64,000 bases of DNA from Verrucomicrobiales bacterium (GTDB lineage: Bacteria > Verrucomicrobiota > Verrucomicrobiia > Verrucomicrobiales > DEV007), in assembly GCA_029212615.1 (NCBI GenBank), contig JARGPJ010000005.1, positions 248,001 to 312,000 of the forward strand, written 5' to 3'. Below, one piece after another: positions 9,511-17,944 of this stretch. How positions within the stretch are numbered: position 1 is the stretch's first letter; each line of letters begins with the position of its first letter. The position numbers and the translations under genes are program-made. The notes under the pieces were generated by a model. That model had not been told where the DNA came from, made no database searches, and was given only the letters and a program-made list of their open reading frames with translations.

Positions 9511-11403
9511 ATGGCTGAAACCTCCCCCCAGACGACACCTGAGCGTGCTCTCGACATTGCAAACTCTTCCTCCGACGACCTCGCCGGCGACCGCCGAAGA
9601 GTCTTCCGTCGCCTCCTTTCCTACATCGGTCCCTATCGCTCACGGCTCGCCTGGGGAATTCTCTTCGGTGTCCTCGCCGGATTAGTTAACGGGGCCTTTC
9701 TCCTCGTTCTACAGATCGTCTTCGACATCATCATTCCCGCCGCCGACGGGCAACCCATGAAGGACGTTTACTACCCCTTCGCGGATCTCCCTGTATTTCA
9801 GGATTTCGAGATTCGACCTCCCGCCTTTGTCGAGGGAAAAGAGTGGATCTTTGCCCTCATCATCGGCCTGAGCCTCCCGTGCATCATGCTGCTGCGCGGA
9901 CTGTTTCACTATCTCCACGCGTATTGCATGCTCTGGATCAACATGAAGGTACTCTACCGCCTGCGCGACGAGTCTTTCACGAGCCTGATGTCACAGTCGC
10001 TGAGTTTCTTTAACCAGGTCAAGCAGGGCGAACTCATTCAAACGGTCGCAAATCAGACCCGCACGACCGCAGATGCCGGAGCACAACTCCTGAGTGCCCT
10101 GATCCAGTACCCGATCGCCATTGTTGCCATCATCGTCACTGCTTTGATTCTCGACCCGCTCTACACCCTCGCGGCGATCACGGTTTTCCCCCTATGCATT
10201 CTCCCGGTCGCTCTCATCAGCCGGAAAGTCCGGAAGGCCGGCGGCAAAGAAGAGGAGGAATCAGAAGGCCTCATGGTCACGCTGCACGAGAGTTTCAGCG
10301 GAGTCCGCCTCGTCAAAGCACACGGACGCGAGGACTACCAGCGCGAGCGCTTCAATGACGGCAACGGAAAGATCATCAAGTTCATCATGCGCTGGCGGAA
10401 GGCGATGGAAGTGTCCAGCCCGATGGTCGAGATTGTCGCCGCGCTCGGGGTTTCCCTCGGAATGGTCTATGCGTGGACAAGCGACATCAGCACCGCAACG
10501 TTCACGACGATCAATCTCGGGCTGATCAGCCTCTATCCGCACGCCAAGGCATTGAGCCGGATTCAGATCCAGGTGCAAAAGTGCTTCGTTGCCGCCCTCA
10601 AAGTTTTCGCTTACATCGACGCTACTCCGGAGGTGAAGGACAAAGAAGGCGCAAAAATCCTGACAGCTTGCAAGGGTGACATCAGCCTCAATGACGTCAC
10701 CTTTTCCTACGTCGAAGACAAAGCGGCGCTCAATGGCGTCTCGCTGAACTTTGAGCAGGGCAGGCGCTATGCCCTCGTCGGCCAGAGCGGATCGGGAAAA
10801 TCGACAATCCTTTCGCTGATCCTGCGATTCTACGATCCTGACAAAGGCGTCATTCAAATAGACGGAACCGACATCACTGACTACACGCAGCAGTCACTCC
10901 GCGATCAGATCGGGTTGGTGAGTCAGGACACTTTTCTCTTTCACGACACGATCTTTAACAATATTCGCTATGGACTCCTCGATGCGACCCGCGAACAGGT
11001 GATTCGCGCGGCAAAGATGGCCCATGCGCACGAGTTCATCCTCGAACAGGCCGACGGCTACGACACCATGCTGGGAGACAAAGGCTGCACCCTCTCGGGC
11101 GGCCAACAACAGCGCCTCTCGATCGCCCGTGCGATCCTGCGCGATGCCCCCATCCTCTTTCTCGATGAAGCAACCTCCGCCCTCGACTCTGAGTCCGAGC
11201 GTGCGATTCAGGATGCGATCAGCGAGCTTTCCCGGGGAAAGACAGTCATCGCGATCGCCCACCGGCTCTCAACCGTCCTCGATTCAGATGAGATTGTCGT
11301 CATGAGCGAAGGGCAGGTCGTCGACAAAGCACCTCATGAGGTACTTCTGGAACGTTGCCCTGAATACCAGCGTCTCTATCAGCTGCAGTTCGACGGCAAC
11401 TGA
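9511..11403 (+). CDS. ABC exporter, fused permease and ATPase (MsbA-like)
   Basis: A 630-residue half-transporter. The N-terminal region has six membrane segments of the ABC exporter type. The C-terminal ATPase has Walker A GQSGSGKST (about residue 425), signature LSGGQQQRLSIARA (about 529) and Walker B PILFLDEATSALD (about 547), followed by the H-loop in IAIAHRLST. It would act as a homodimer in the inner membrane. MsbA-like lipid A flippases and multidrug exporters look alike here; nearby heptose genes and an RfaH-like regulator favour lipid A or another envelope lipid, but this is inference. The ORF extends to a TTG at 9466; the ATG at 9511 (MAETSPQTTPERAL) is the better start. Confidence 0.88.
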   Translation: MAETSPQTTPERALDIANSSSDDLAGDRRRVFRRLLSYIGPYRSRLAWGILFGVLAGLVNGAFLLVLQIVFDIIIPAADGQPMKDVYYPFADLPVFQDFEIRPPAFVEGKEWIFALIIGLSLPCIMLLRGLFHYLHAYCMLWINMKVLYRLRDESFTSLMSQSLSFFNQVKQGELIQTVANQTRTTADAGAQLLSALIQYPIAIVAIIVTALILDPLYTLAAITVFPLCILPVALISRKVRKAGGKEEEESEGLMVTLHESFSGVRLVKAHGREDYQRERFNDGNGKIIKFIMRWRKAMEVSSPMVEIVAALGVSLGMVYAWTSDISTATFTTINLGLISLYPHAKALSRIQIQVQKCFVAALKVFAYIDATPEVKDKEGAKILTACKGDISLNDVTFSYVEDKAALNGVSLNFEQGRRYALVGQSGSGKSTILSLILRFYDPDKGVIQIDGTDITDYTQQSLRDQIGLVSQDTFLFHDTIFNNIRYGLLDATREQVIRAAKMAHAHEFILEQADGYDTMLGDKGCTLSGGQQQRLSIARAILRDAPILFLDEATSALDSESERAIQDAISELSRGKTVIAIAHRLSTVLDSDEIVVMSEGQVVDKAPHEVLLERCPEYQRLYQLQFDGN

Positions 11404-11493
11404 ATTTCAGAGATCTCACTGGAAAATTACGACTTCTCTGCGCCATGGTTTCCACCTTGTCGCACGGCCTCCTATCAGTCACGATAGCGGACT

Positions 11494-13314
11494 ATGAAAT
11501 CTGTCCGGTTTTTGGCTTTCGCCACCCTCACTCAGCTCATCTTTTCGACGCTTGCCTTCGCGCAGCCATCAGAAAAGCCCAACATCGTCATCGTGATCAC
11601 GGATGATCAAGGATACGGAGATCTCTCGGTACATGGGAATCCCATCCTGAAAACCCCGAACATTGACAAGCTCGCGCACGAATCCGTTCGCCTCGACGAT
11701 TATCACGTCGCCCCGACCTGCTCGCCGACCCGCTGTGCTCTCCTCACCGGTCACTGGACGAACCGCACCGGCGTCTGGCACACCATCATGGGTCGTTCCA
11801 TGCTCAGAGAAAACGAAGTCACGATCGGCCAGATATTCAAAGACAACGGCTACGCGACCGGGATGTTCGGAAAATGGCACCTCGGAGACAACTACCCGTT
11901 TCGCCCCGAAGACCGGGGTTTCACGGAAGTCCTTCGTCACGGCGGCGGCGGTGTCGGACAAACCCCCGACCTGTGGAACAACGCCTATTTTGACGGCTCT
12001 TATTTTCACAACAAAGTCCCGGTCGCCGTTGAAGGCTACTGCACCGATATCTTCTTTGACTACGCCAAAGATTTCATGAGCGAGCAGCTCGATGAAGGAA
12101 AACCGTTTTTAACCTATATCTCCACCAACGCGCCTCACAGCCCCTACCATTCTCCTGAAAAATACGTCGAACCCTATGCTGAACTGGGCACTGCGACGGC
12201 CCACTTTTTCGGGATGATCGCCAATATCGATGAAAACGTCGGAGCTCTTCGTGACTGGCTCGATGAAAAAGGGCAAACCGAAAACACAATCTTCATTTTC
12301 ACGACCGACAACGGCACCGCCGGCGGCAGCAAAATCCACAACAGCGGCATGCGCGGCAAAAAGGGCAGTGAGTACGACGGCGGCCACCGCGTCCCCTTCT
12401 TCATGCACTGGCCCGGGGGCGGATACGAAGAAGAGCTCATGATCGAAACGATCACCGCACACGTTGACATTGTGCCCACCCTGATTGATCTGGCCGGAGT
12501 CGAGGCACCGGAATCCGTAAAATTCGATGGTGTTTCGATTCGCCCGCTTCTCGAGAGCAAAGACAAACATGGCGATTGGCCTGATCGCATTCTCGTGACG
12601 GACGGACAGCGGGTCAAAGATCCCATTAAATGGCGCAAATCTGCGGTGATGACTAATCAATGGCGTCTCGTCAATGATTTCACGAAAGACGGAACCGTAA
12701 GGCACGAACTCTATGACATCGAGAGCGATCCGGGGCAGGAGAATGAAATCATCAAAGACCACCCTGAAGTTGCCGCCCGCCTGAAGAAGTTTTACGAAGA
12801 CTGGTGGGCGGAGCTGGAACCTACCTTTGGCGATCCCGCCCGAATCAAAATCGGTCATCCCGCTGAGAACCCCTCACGCCTCACCGGACACGACTGGATC
12901 ACAACCGGTCTCGCCCCCTGGAATCAGGCTCATATTCGCGAAGGCGACAACAAGCCTGAGAACACCGGATTCTGGTATCTCGATATTGTTGAGGCAGGCG
13001 ACTACGAAATCGAACTGCGCCGCTGGCCCAATGAAGGTGACGTCGCCCGGGTCCCTCTCACGGGAGGAGTCGAGCCCGGCGAGCCCGTCCCCGGATCACA
13101 GGCATTCCGCACCCGCGAAGGCCGCGCAATTCCATTCACCGACGCTCACCTTGAGATAGCCGGAAGTAAGAAGTCCATGAAAATCAGCGCCGAAGATACT
13201 CATGCAACCTTCACCGTTTCCCTGGATGCCGGGCCTGCTGAGCTCGCCGCCACTTTCACCACTGAAGACGGAGAAGTCTGGGGCGCCTACTACGCTTATG
13301 TGAAAAAGCTATAA
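11494..13314 (+). CDS. Secreted sulfatase (arylsulfatase family)
   Basis: A 606-residue sulfatase that would hydrolyse sulfate esters, probably on a sulfated glycan, outside the cytoplasm. It has a signal peptide ending near AFAQ, the metal-site start IVIVITDDQGYGDLS, and the CSPTR motif at residues 76-80, whose cysteine is converted to formylglycine by a maturase not seen here. GKWHLGD and the later metal motif TTDNGTAGG also fit the family. About 130 residues beyond the catalytic domain form a beta-rich tail (NTGFWYLDIVEAGDYEIELR) that may be a carbohydrate-binding or accessory domain. It appears to be a single-gene unit; the substrate is unknown. Confidence 0.92.
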   Translation: MKSVRFLAFATLTQLIFSTLAFAQPSEKPNIVIVITDDQGYGDLSVHGNPILKTPNIDKLAHESVRLDDYHVAPTCSPTRCALLTGHWTNRTGVWHTIMGRSMLRENEVTIGQIFKDNGYATGMFGKWHLGDNYPFRPEDRGFTEVLRHGGGGVGQTPDLWNNAYFDGSYFHNKVPVAVEGYCTDIFFDYAKDFMSEQLDEGKPFLTYISTNAPHSPYHSPEKYVEPYAELGTATAHFFGMIANIDENVGALRDWLDEKGQTENTIFIFTTDNGTAGGSKIHNSGMRGKKGSEYDGGHRVPFFMHWPGGGYEEELMIETITAHVDIVPTLIDLAGVEAPESVKFDGVSIRPLLESKDKHGDWPDRILVTDGQRVKDPIKWRKSAVMTNQWRLVNDFTKDGTVRHELYDIESDPGQENEIIKDHPEVAARLKKFYEDWWAELEPTFGDPARIKIGHPAENPSRLTGHDWITTGLAPWNQAHIREGDNKPENTGFWYLDIVEAGDYEIELRRWPNEGDVARVPLTGGVEPGEPVPGSQAFRTREGRAIPFTDAHLEIAGSKKSMKISAEDTHATFTVSLDAGPAELAATFTTEDGEVWGAYYAYVKKL

Positions 13315-13360
13315 GCTGACTCAGGTAATTCCCGCACCTTCCCCATGTAAACAGAGGTCG

Positions 13361-13420
13361 CGGAACGGCGGTTGATCGATTATTGTCGATCCATCAGACA
13401 ATCGTCTGCCCCCCGTTCCG
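13361..13420 (+). promoter_or_regulatory. Nested inverted repeat covering the DedA-gene leader
   Basis: A perfect 8-bp repeat CGGAACGG / CCGTTCCG encloses an inner 6-bp repeat GATCGA / TCGATC. The outer arm ends three bases before the DedA ATG. If transcribed it would fold over the translation-start region. No T-run follows, so it is not a terminator. Function is an inference. Confidence 0.35.
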
Positions 13421-13423
13421 TGG

Positions 13424-14161
13424 ATGTCTCTTTTCCAAAAGTCGATCTCAGCCCTGCTTCTCACAGGGCTTTGCTTTACCCTGACCGCTTGCGGCCCGGA
13501 GACCTCTGTCTTTGATCATTTATCCGACGCAGCCGAACTCCCCCTCTGGCAACGGGTCACCGCGATTGCTCTTTCCACCCTCATCAGTGAGGATCTCGCC
13601 TGCATCGCCGCAGGAATGCTGGCCAGCGAGGGCGCTATTTCGTTCACCTGGGCTTTAATCGCTGCTTTTCTCGGAATCTACTTCGGGGATTTACTCCTCT
13701 ATCTCCTCGGCCGCATCGGCGGACTCGGCCTACTCAAGAAACCGCCGTTCCGCTGGATGATCAAAGAATCTCAAGTCGTGCAGGCGGAAACCCTCTTTCG
13801 GGAGCATGGCGCCAAACTGATTTTCTCTTCACGACTCCTTCCCGGCTCGCGGCTGCCGATCTACGCCGCCGCCGGAGTTCTGAATTACCCGCTCTGGCGC
13901 TTCGCTCTCTTCATGTTTCTCGCGGGAACGCTTTCCGCGTTTGTTCTCGTGGGTCTTTCCAATCAGCTCGGCGAAGTCGTTTTTGACTGGCTCAAAATCT
14001 ACGAGCACTATGCCGTTCCCGTATTTGTCGCGGTGGTCCTCATCGTCTACCTCACGGTGAAAATTCTTGAGATTCTTGCTACCAAACGGAGTCGCCTCGT
14101 CTTTCTTTCCCGTTGCCGAAAGATCTACTTCCGCTTTACTGAAAAACCCCGTCGATCCTGA
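13424..14161 (+). CDS. DedA/SNARE-associated family membrane protein with lipobox-like N-terminus
   Basis: A 245-residue polytopic protein of the DedA (VTT/SNARE-associated) family, inner-membrane proteins linked to lipid scrambling or undecaprenyl-phosphate recycling and envelope homeostasis. The family core is visible: re-entrant-type ISEDLACIAAGMLASEG, then FLGIYFGDLLLYLLGRIGG, FSSRLLPGSRLPIYAAAGV and a C-terminal membrane segment. Unusually, the N-terminus MSLFQKSISALLLTGLCFTL is followed by TACGPE, so LTAC reads like a lipoprotein lipobox, which DedA proteins normally lack. It leads a closely spaced run: the next ATG is 5 bases past its stop. Confidence 0.85.
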   Translation: MSLFQKSISALLLTGLCFTLTACGPETSVFDHLSDAAELPLWQRVTAIALSTLISEDLACIAAGMLASEGAISFTWALIAAFLGIYFGDLLLYLLGRIGGLGLLKKPPFRWMIKESQVVQAETLFREHGAKLIFSSRLLPGSRLPIYAAAGVLNYPLWRFALFMFLAGTLSAFVLVGLSNQLGEVVFDWLKIYEHYAVPVFVAVVLIVYLTVKILEILATKRSRLVFLSRCRKIYFRFTEKPRRS

Positions 14162-14166
14162 TTTTT

Positions 14167-14517
14167 ATGCCCAAAACAATCATCTGGTTTCGTTTCTATG
14201 CTGCATGCTTAGCGCTTTCCTACCTTTTCCTGGCCGGCGTGGGCGTCATTTTTTTGACCCATCCCCCGGCTGACCTTGAAATGTCGCCGACGGAGGGGGC
14301 CTTTCTTGGCTCGATCTTTATAGCGATGGGTCTGCTGTTTTTTATCGCGGTCCTACCCGCCTTTTTCCTCCCCCGTCGCGGGTGGGCCTGGATTTATGGC
14401 CTCGTTCTCATCGTTTTCGGTCTCACCAGCCTCCTTTACATCCCTCTGAGCCTTCCTATCCTCATCTTCTGGCTCAGGGATCCGGTGAAGAACTGGTTTG
14501 TGCCAATTGTCTCTTGA
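14167..14517 (+). CDS. Small integral membrane protein, unknown
   Basis: A 116-residue protein with four predicted hydrophobic segments (for example FYAACLALSYLFLAGVGVIF, GSIFIAMGLLFFIAVLPAFF, WAWIYGLVLIVFGLTSLLYI) and no motif I recognise. It starts 5 bases after the DedA stop codon and ends 48 bases before the FtsX-type permease gene, so it is very likely translated as part of that transcript. A role in the same membrane-lipid or lipoprotein process is plausible but unproven. Confidence 0.75.
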   Translation: MPKTIIWFRFYAACLALSYLFLAGVGVIFLTHPPADLEMSPTEGAFLGSIFIAMGLLFFIAVLPAFFLPRRGWAWIYGLVLIVFGLTSLLYIPLSLPILIFWLRDPVKNWFVPIVS

Positions 14518-14565
14518 GGACCTGCCTTTCTGCCGGTATCGATAGCTTTTCACCTTCATCGACCT

Positions 14566-15810
14566 GTGAACTGGATCTCCCTGGCCCTCCGAAACCTGCT
14601 TCGTAACAGCCGCCGTTCAATCACCACGATTGCTGCGGTCGCGCTCGGCTATTCAGCGACAAACATCTTTGCCGGATTCGCCGGCTACATGTTCGCCAGC
14701 ATTAAGGAAGCGCACATCTATGAGCAGGTAAATGGCCACGTCCAAATCTGGAAAAAAGACGCTCGCGACTACGGGGGTTCTGATCCTGCTGCCTATCTCA
14801 TCGAATCTGAAAAATTCGAGGAAATCAGGTCTCTTGCGGCGAATGATGACCGGATCGAACTGGCCGCCGGGATGCTTGAGGTCAAAGGCAATCTCGACTA
14901 CGACGGAAATCCCGGATTCTTTTTCGGACAGGCGATGGTTCCTTCTGAAAAGGACTCGATTTTCTCCCGATCCACCGCTTTGAAGAGTGCCTCAGGCCCG
15001 GGAGATATCGGTAAAGAAATCACCGACGAAACGCCCTACGCACTCTCGATCGCCCCCGGCATGGCAGAGAACCTCGGACTGGAACCGGGAACAGATGTCA
15101 TTCTCATGGCTCCATCGATCAGTGGACAGATGAATGCGGTCGATGCCCAGGTGTTTCAAATCGTTGATGTTGCTTCTGAAGCGTTGAACAATCGCTATGT
15201 CTTTATGCCGCTTGAACTGGCTCAGACCCTTTATGATACCAGCGGTGTCAGCTGTATCAGGATCCTCCTGCAGAAGGATGAAGACACCGACGCCGTCATA
15301 GCCGATCTCAGGGCGCAACTTTCACCGGAAGAGTGGGAAGTAATCCCCTGGTATGACGTCTCCCGTCTCTACCTGCGAACCAAACGAATGTTCGACATCA
15401 TCTTCGGACTCGTCTTTGTCATCATCGCGACCATTGTCATCATGTCAGTCCTCAACACCATCGGCATGGCCGTCGTCGAGCGGACACGGGAAATCGGAAC
15501 GCTCCGGGCCATCGGGTTGAAACGACCGGGAGTCGTTCGACTTTTCGGCATTGAGAGCGCCTTCCTCGGCATTATCGGTGCGCTGACCGGTTTGGTCATT
15601 ACGGTTGGCTTCGCCCTTTTTATCCATTGGCTTCAGCCGACCTGGGAACCTCCGGTCACTGCCCGGGAAATCGTCTGGGAGATCCGAATCCTACCGAAAT
15701 ACCTTCTCATGACCCTGCTCCTCCTTGTCTTCTTTACATCCCTCGCAGCGATTGCGCCGGCGCGAAGAGCATCGAAGCAAAGTATTGTCGATTCTTTGGG
15801 TCACGTTTAA
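14566..15810 (+). CDS. ABC transporter permease, FtsX/MacB/LolE type
   Basis: A 414-residue permease with the MacB/LolC-E plan: one membrane segment at the N-terminus (TTIAAVALGYSATNIFAGFA), a large periplasmic MacB-PCD-like domain (about residues 45-265), and three C-terminal membrane segments in the FtsX domain with the signature VVERTREIGTLRAIGLKRPG. The start is GTG at 14566. These permeases are not pores; they couple a cytoplasmic ATPase to mechanical work on periplasmic lipoproteins or substrates. The expected ATPase is not adjacent, which is unusual. The next gene, 13 bases downstream, encodes a LolA-like protein, which supports a role in lipoprotein or lipid extraction. Confidence 0.88.
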   Translation: MNWISLALRNLLRNSRRSITTIAAVALGYSATNIFAGFAGYMFASIKEAHIYEQVNGHVQIWKKDARDYGGSDPAAYLIESEKFEEIRSLAANDDRIELAAGMLEVKGNLDYDGNPGFFFGQAMVPSEKDSIFSRSTALKSASGPGDIGKEITDETPYALSIAPGMAENLGLEPGTDVILMAPSISGQMNAVDAQVFQIVDVASEALNNRYVFMPLELAQTLYDTSGVSCIRILLQKDEDTDAVIADLRAQLSPEEWEVIPWYDVSRLYLRTKRMFDIIFGLVFVIIATIVIMSVLNTIGMAVVERTREIGTLRAIGLKRPGVVRLFGIESAFLGIIGALTGLVITVGFALFIHWLQPTWEPPVTAREIVWEIRILPKYLLMTLLLLVFFTSLAAIAPARRASKQSIVDSLGHV

Positions 15811-15823
15811 TATCGCTACCTAC

Positions 15824-16549
15824 ATGAACTCCCGAATTCTATCCCTACTCCTTCTCGCCAGCTTTAGCACCCCACTCATCGCGGATGAGGCGGCCCTCAT
15901 TGCCGCTGAACAAGCCCGGGGAATCATGACCGGAAACACCGGCGTGCAGTGGACTGTCAGTGTTTCCGGAAACAAGAGCGCCAAGTTTGTCGCAACCTCT
16001 CAAGGGGGCAAAGTATTCGCTGAAGTGATCGAACCTGCTGAAGCACAGGGGAGGCGCTATCTCGCTGAAGCGAAAGGAAACATGTGGTTCTGGAAACCCG
16101 GAATCAGCCGCCCTGTCTCCGTCTCGAAACGCCAGCGGCTCTCCGGAGATGCCGCGATCGGAGATATTGCTTCCACCAGTTTTGTCGAAGGTTACAAGCT
16201 CGTCGGAAAGGAAGCCGGTGAAGTGAACGGCGAGGCCGCAACCGTCTATTCCTTGAAAGCAAATTCCCTGGGTGACACCTATGCCATGATTAAATATTGG
16301 GTCACCACAAACGGCAATCTCGGTAAAAAAGCTGAGTTCTACGCAAAATCAGGCACCCTCCTTCGCTCCTCAAACATGGAGTATAACAACTCAGCGAACG
16401 GTCGTCCATTTCTCTCAAAAATGCAGATTCGTGACGGGGGCAACACCATCACCCTGCAATTCTCCAACGTGAAGATCGGAAGCTATCCGGCAGCCATGTT
16501 CGAACGCGAATATCTCGGCGGCCCCAAGTCATCAGGACCCGGCCGCTGA
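15824..16549 (+). CDS. LolA-like outer-membrane lipoprotein-sorting protein
   Basis: A 241-residue periplasmic protein of the LolA/LolB-like superfamily (the family named outer membrane lipoprotein-sorting protein, PF17131 type). The ATG at 15824 starts a signal peptide (MNSRILSLLLLASFSTPLIA); the ORF track start is about 100 bases too early and lies inside the permease gene. The family stretch MWFWKPGISRPVSVSKRQRL followed by SGDAAIGDIASTSFVEGY is well conserved. It follows an FtsX-type permease by 13 bases, the common partner of this family. It probably carries a lipid or lipoprotein between membranes; the ligand is unknown. Confidence 0.82.
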   Translation: MNSRILSLLLLASFSTPLIADEAALIAAEQARGIMTGNTGVQWTVSVSGNKSAKFVATSQGGKVFAEVIEPAEAQGRRYLAEAKGNMWFWKPGISRPVSVSKRQRLSGDAAIGDIASTSFVEGYKLVGKEAGEVNGEAATVYSLKANSLGDTYAMIKYWVTTNGNLGKKAEFYAKSGTLLRSSNMEYNNSANGRPFLSKMQIRDGGNTITLQFSNVKIGSYPAAMFEREYLGGPKSSGPGR

Positions 16550-16573
16550 TCCCTGTCACGTAACTGTTTAACG

Positions 16574-17944
16574 ATGTCTGCACCGGAGTTTCCAGCCGAA
16601 GAACTGGAGAACGCTGTCAGTGTCCTGCAATCACTGATCCGGTTCGATACGACCAATCCTCCCGGCAATGAACGGGAGGCAATCGAGTTTGCGGCGACAC
16701 AGTGCGAAGCAGCGGGACTCACGACCACGATTGTCGGCAAATCAGAGGCTCGCCCCAACCTTGTTGCAAAGTGGTCGGCCGGCGGGCACCGGCAGTTTAG
16801 CAGGCCCCTTATCCTGAGCTGCCATCTTGATGTGGTTCCTGCTGAGGCCCCGGCGTGGACTCACCCTCCTTTCTCAGCGCACAACGATGGAACCTACATT
16901 TGGGGCCGGGGCGCGATTGATATGAAAGGATTTGCCGCAATGGGGCTGGCGGCAATCACCCGCCTTCGGAAAGAGAATCTTCCCATCAATCGCGATCTCA
17001 TTTTTGTCGCCGTGTGCGACGAAGAAGCCGGCACTCACCACGGTTCACAGTGGCTCGTCGAGAACCATCACGAACTTCTGGGGACGAACCCGGAGTATGT
17101 CATTAACGAAGTCGGCGGATTCACCGTGCATCAGAAAGGTCGGCGATTCTATCCTGTTCAAGTCGCCGAAAAAGGAGTCGCCTGGATTCGCCTGACCGTC
17201 TCCGGAACCTCCGGGCACAGCTCGCTGCCAAGTGAAGACAATGCAGTCGTTCATCTCTCAAAAGCCATTACCGCCATCGGAAGCACCCCGCTTCCATGGC
17301 ACCCCGGCAAAGAGGTGAAGCGCTTCATTGCTGGATTCGCTGAACCTGAAGGCCCCCTTGCCCGCGCTCTTTGCCCGCTGCTTTCCCACCCCGTGATTGG
17401 ACCGAAGCTTCTCCCGCTAGCGGTCGCAAACCCGTCACGGAGGCGATCAATAGAAGCGCTCCTGCGCAATACCGCCAACCCCACCTCGCTGATCACCCAC
17501 CATCCGATCAACGTAATTCCCGCCGTCGCCTCAGTCGATATTGACGGCCGACTTGCACCGGGGCAAAGCGGCGACGATCTTATCCGGGAATTAGAAACGA
17601 TCACAGACCGTATTCCCGGAGTGACTGCCAGCTACGAAATTCTGGAGGAATCCCCCTCGGTTTCCTTTGATACCGACACAGATCTTTTCCGAAACATTGA
17701 AGAAGTCATGGCGGACGCAGATCCGGAAGGCCACCTTGTCCCGTCTATGATTCCTGGATTTACCGACAGCCGGAACTACGCAAAACTGGGAGCAAACTGC
17801 TATGGATTCTATCCTCTTCAGCTCCCTGAAGAGATTGACTTTGCTTCCCTTTTTCATGGAGTTGACGAGCGAATTCCCATCGAGGGTCTTCATTGGGGAA
17901 TCAAAACCCTCACTCGCGTCCTTCGCCGCTTCCTGACAGATTAA
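16574..17944 (+). CDS. M20 family metallopeptidase (ArgE/DapE/CPG2-like)
   Basis: A 456-residue zinc amidohydrolase. Metal-site residues can be seen: H84 and D86 in SCHLDVV, the bridging D in GRGAIDMKG, the catalytic/metal pair in DEEAG (about residues 150-153), and a C-terminal H in FHGVDERIP. A dimerisation domain begins at about residue 195 (GVAWIRLTVSGTSGHSSLPS). Family members cleave N-acyl amino acids, dipeptides or similar amides; the exact substrate cannot be assigned, so I avoid calling it ArgE or DapE. No signal peptide is present. It ends exactly where the convergent giant gene ends: its TAA is immediately followed by the other gene's TGA read in reverse. Confidence 0.88.
   Translation: MSAPEFPAEELENAVSVLQSLIRFDTTNPPGNEREAIEFAATQCEAAGLTTTIVGKSEARPNLVAKWSAGGHRQFSRPLILSCHLDVVPAEAPAWTHPPFSAHNDGTYIWGRGAIDMKGFAAMGLAAITRLRKENLPINRDLIFVAVCDEEAGTHHGSQWLVENHHELLGTNPEYVINEVGGFTVHQKGRRFYPVQVAEKGVAWIRLTVSGTSGHSSLPSEDNAVVHLSKAITAIGSTPLPWHPGKEVKRFIAGFAEPEGPLARALCPLLSHPVIGPKLLPLAVANPSRRRSIEALLRNTANPTSLITHHPINVIPAVASVDIDGRLAPGQSGDDLIRELETITDRIPGVTASYEILEESPSVSFDTDTDLFRNIEEVMADADPEGHLVPSMIPGFTDSRNYAKLGANCYGFYPLQLPEEIDFASLFHGVDERIPIEGLHWGIKTLTRVLRRFLTD

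Noticed and set aside
10261-10857. 198-aa minus-strand ORF inside the ABC exporter
   Set aside because: Antisense shadow of a well-conserved gene.
12109-12858. 249-aa minus-strand ORF inside the first sulfatase
   Set aside because: It lies antisense to a conserved catalytic gene, with no recognised motif; a shadow ORF.
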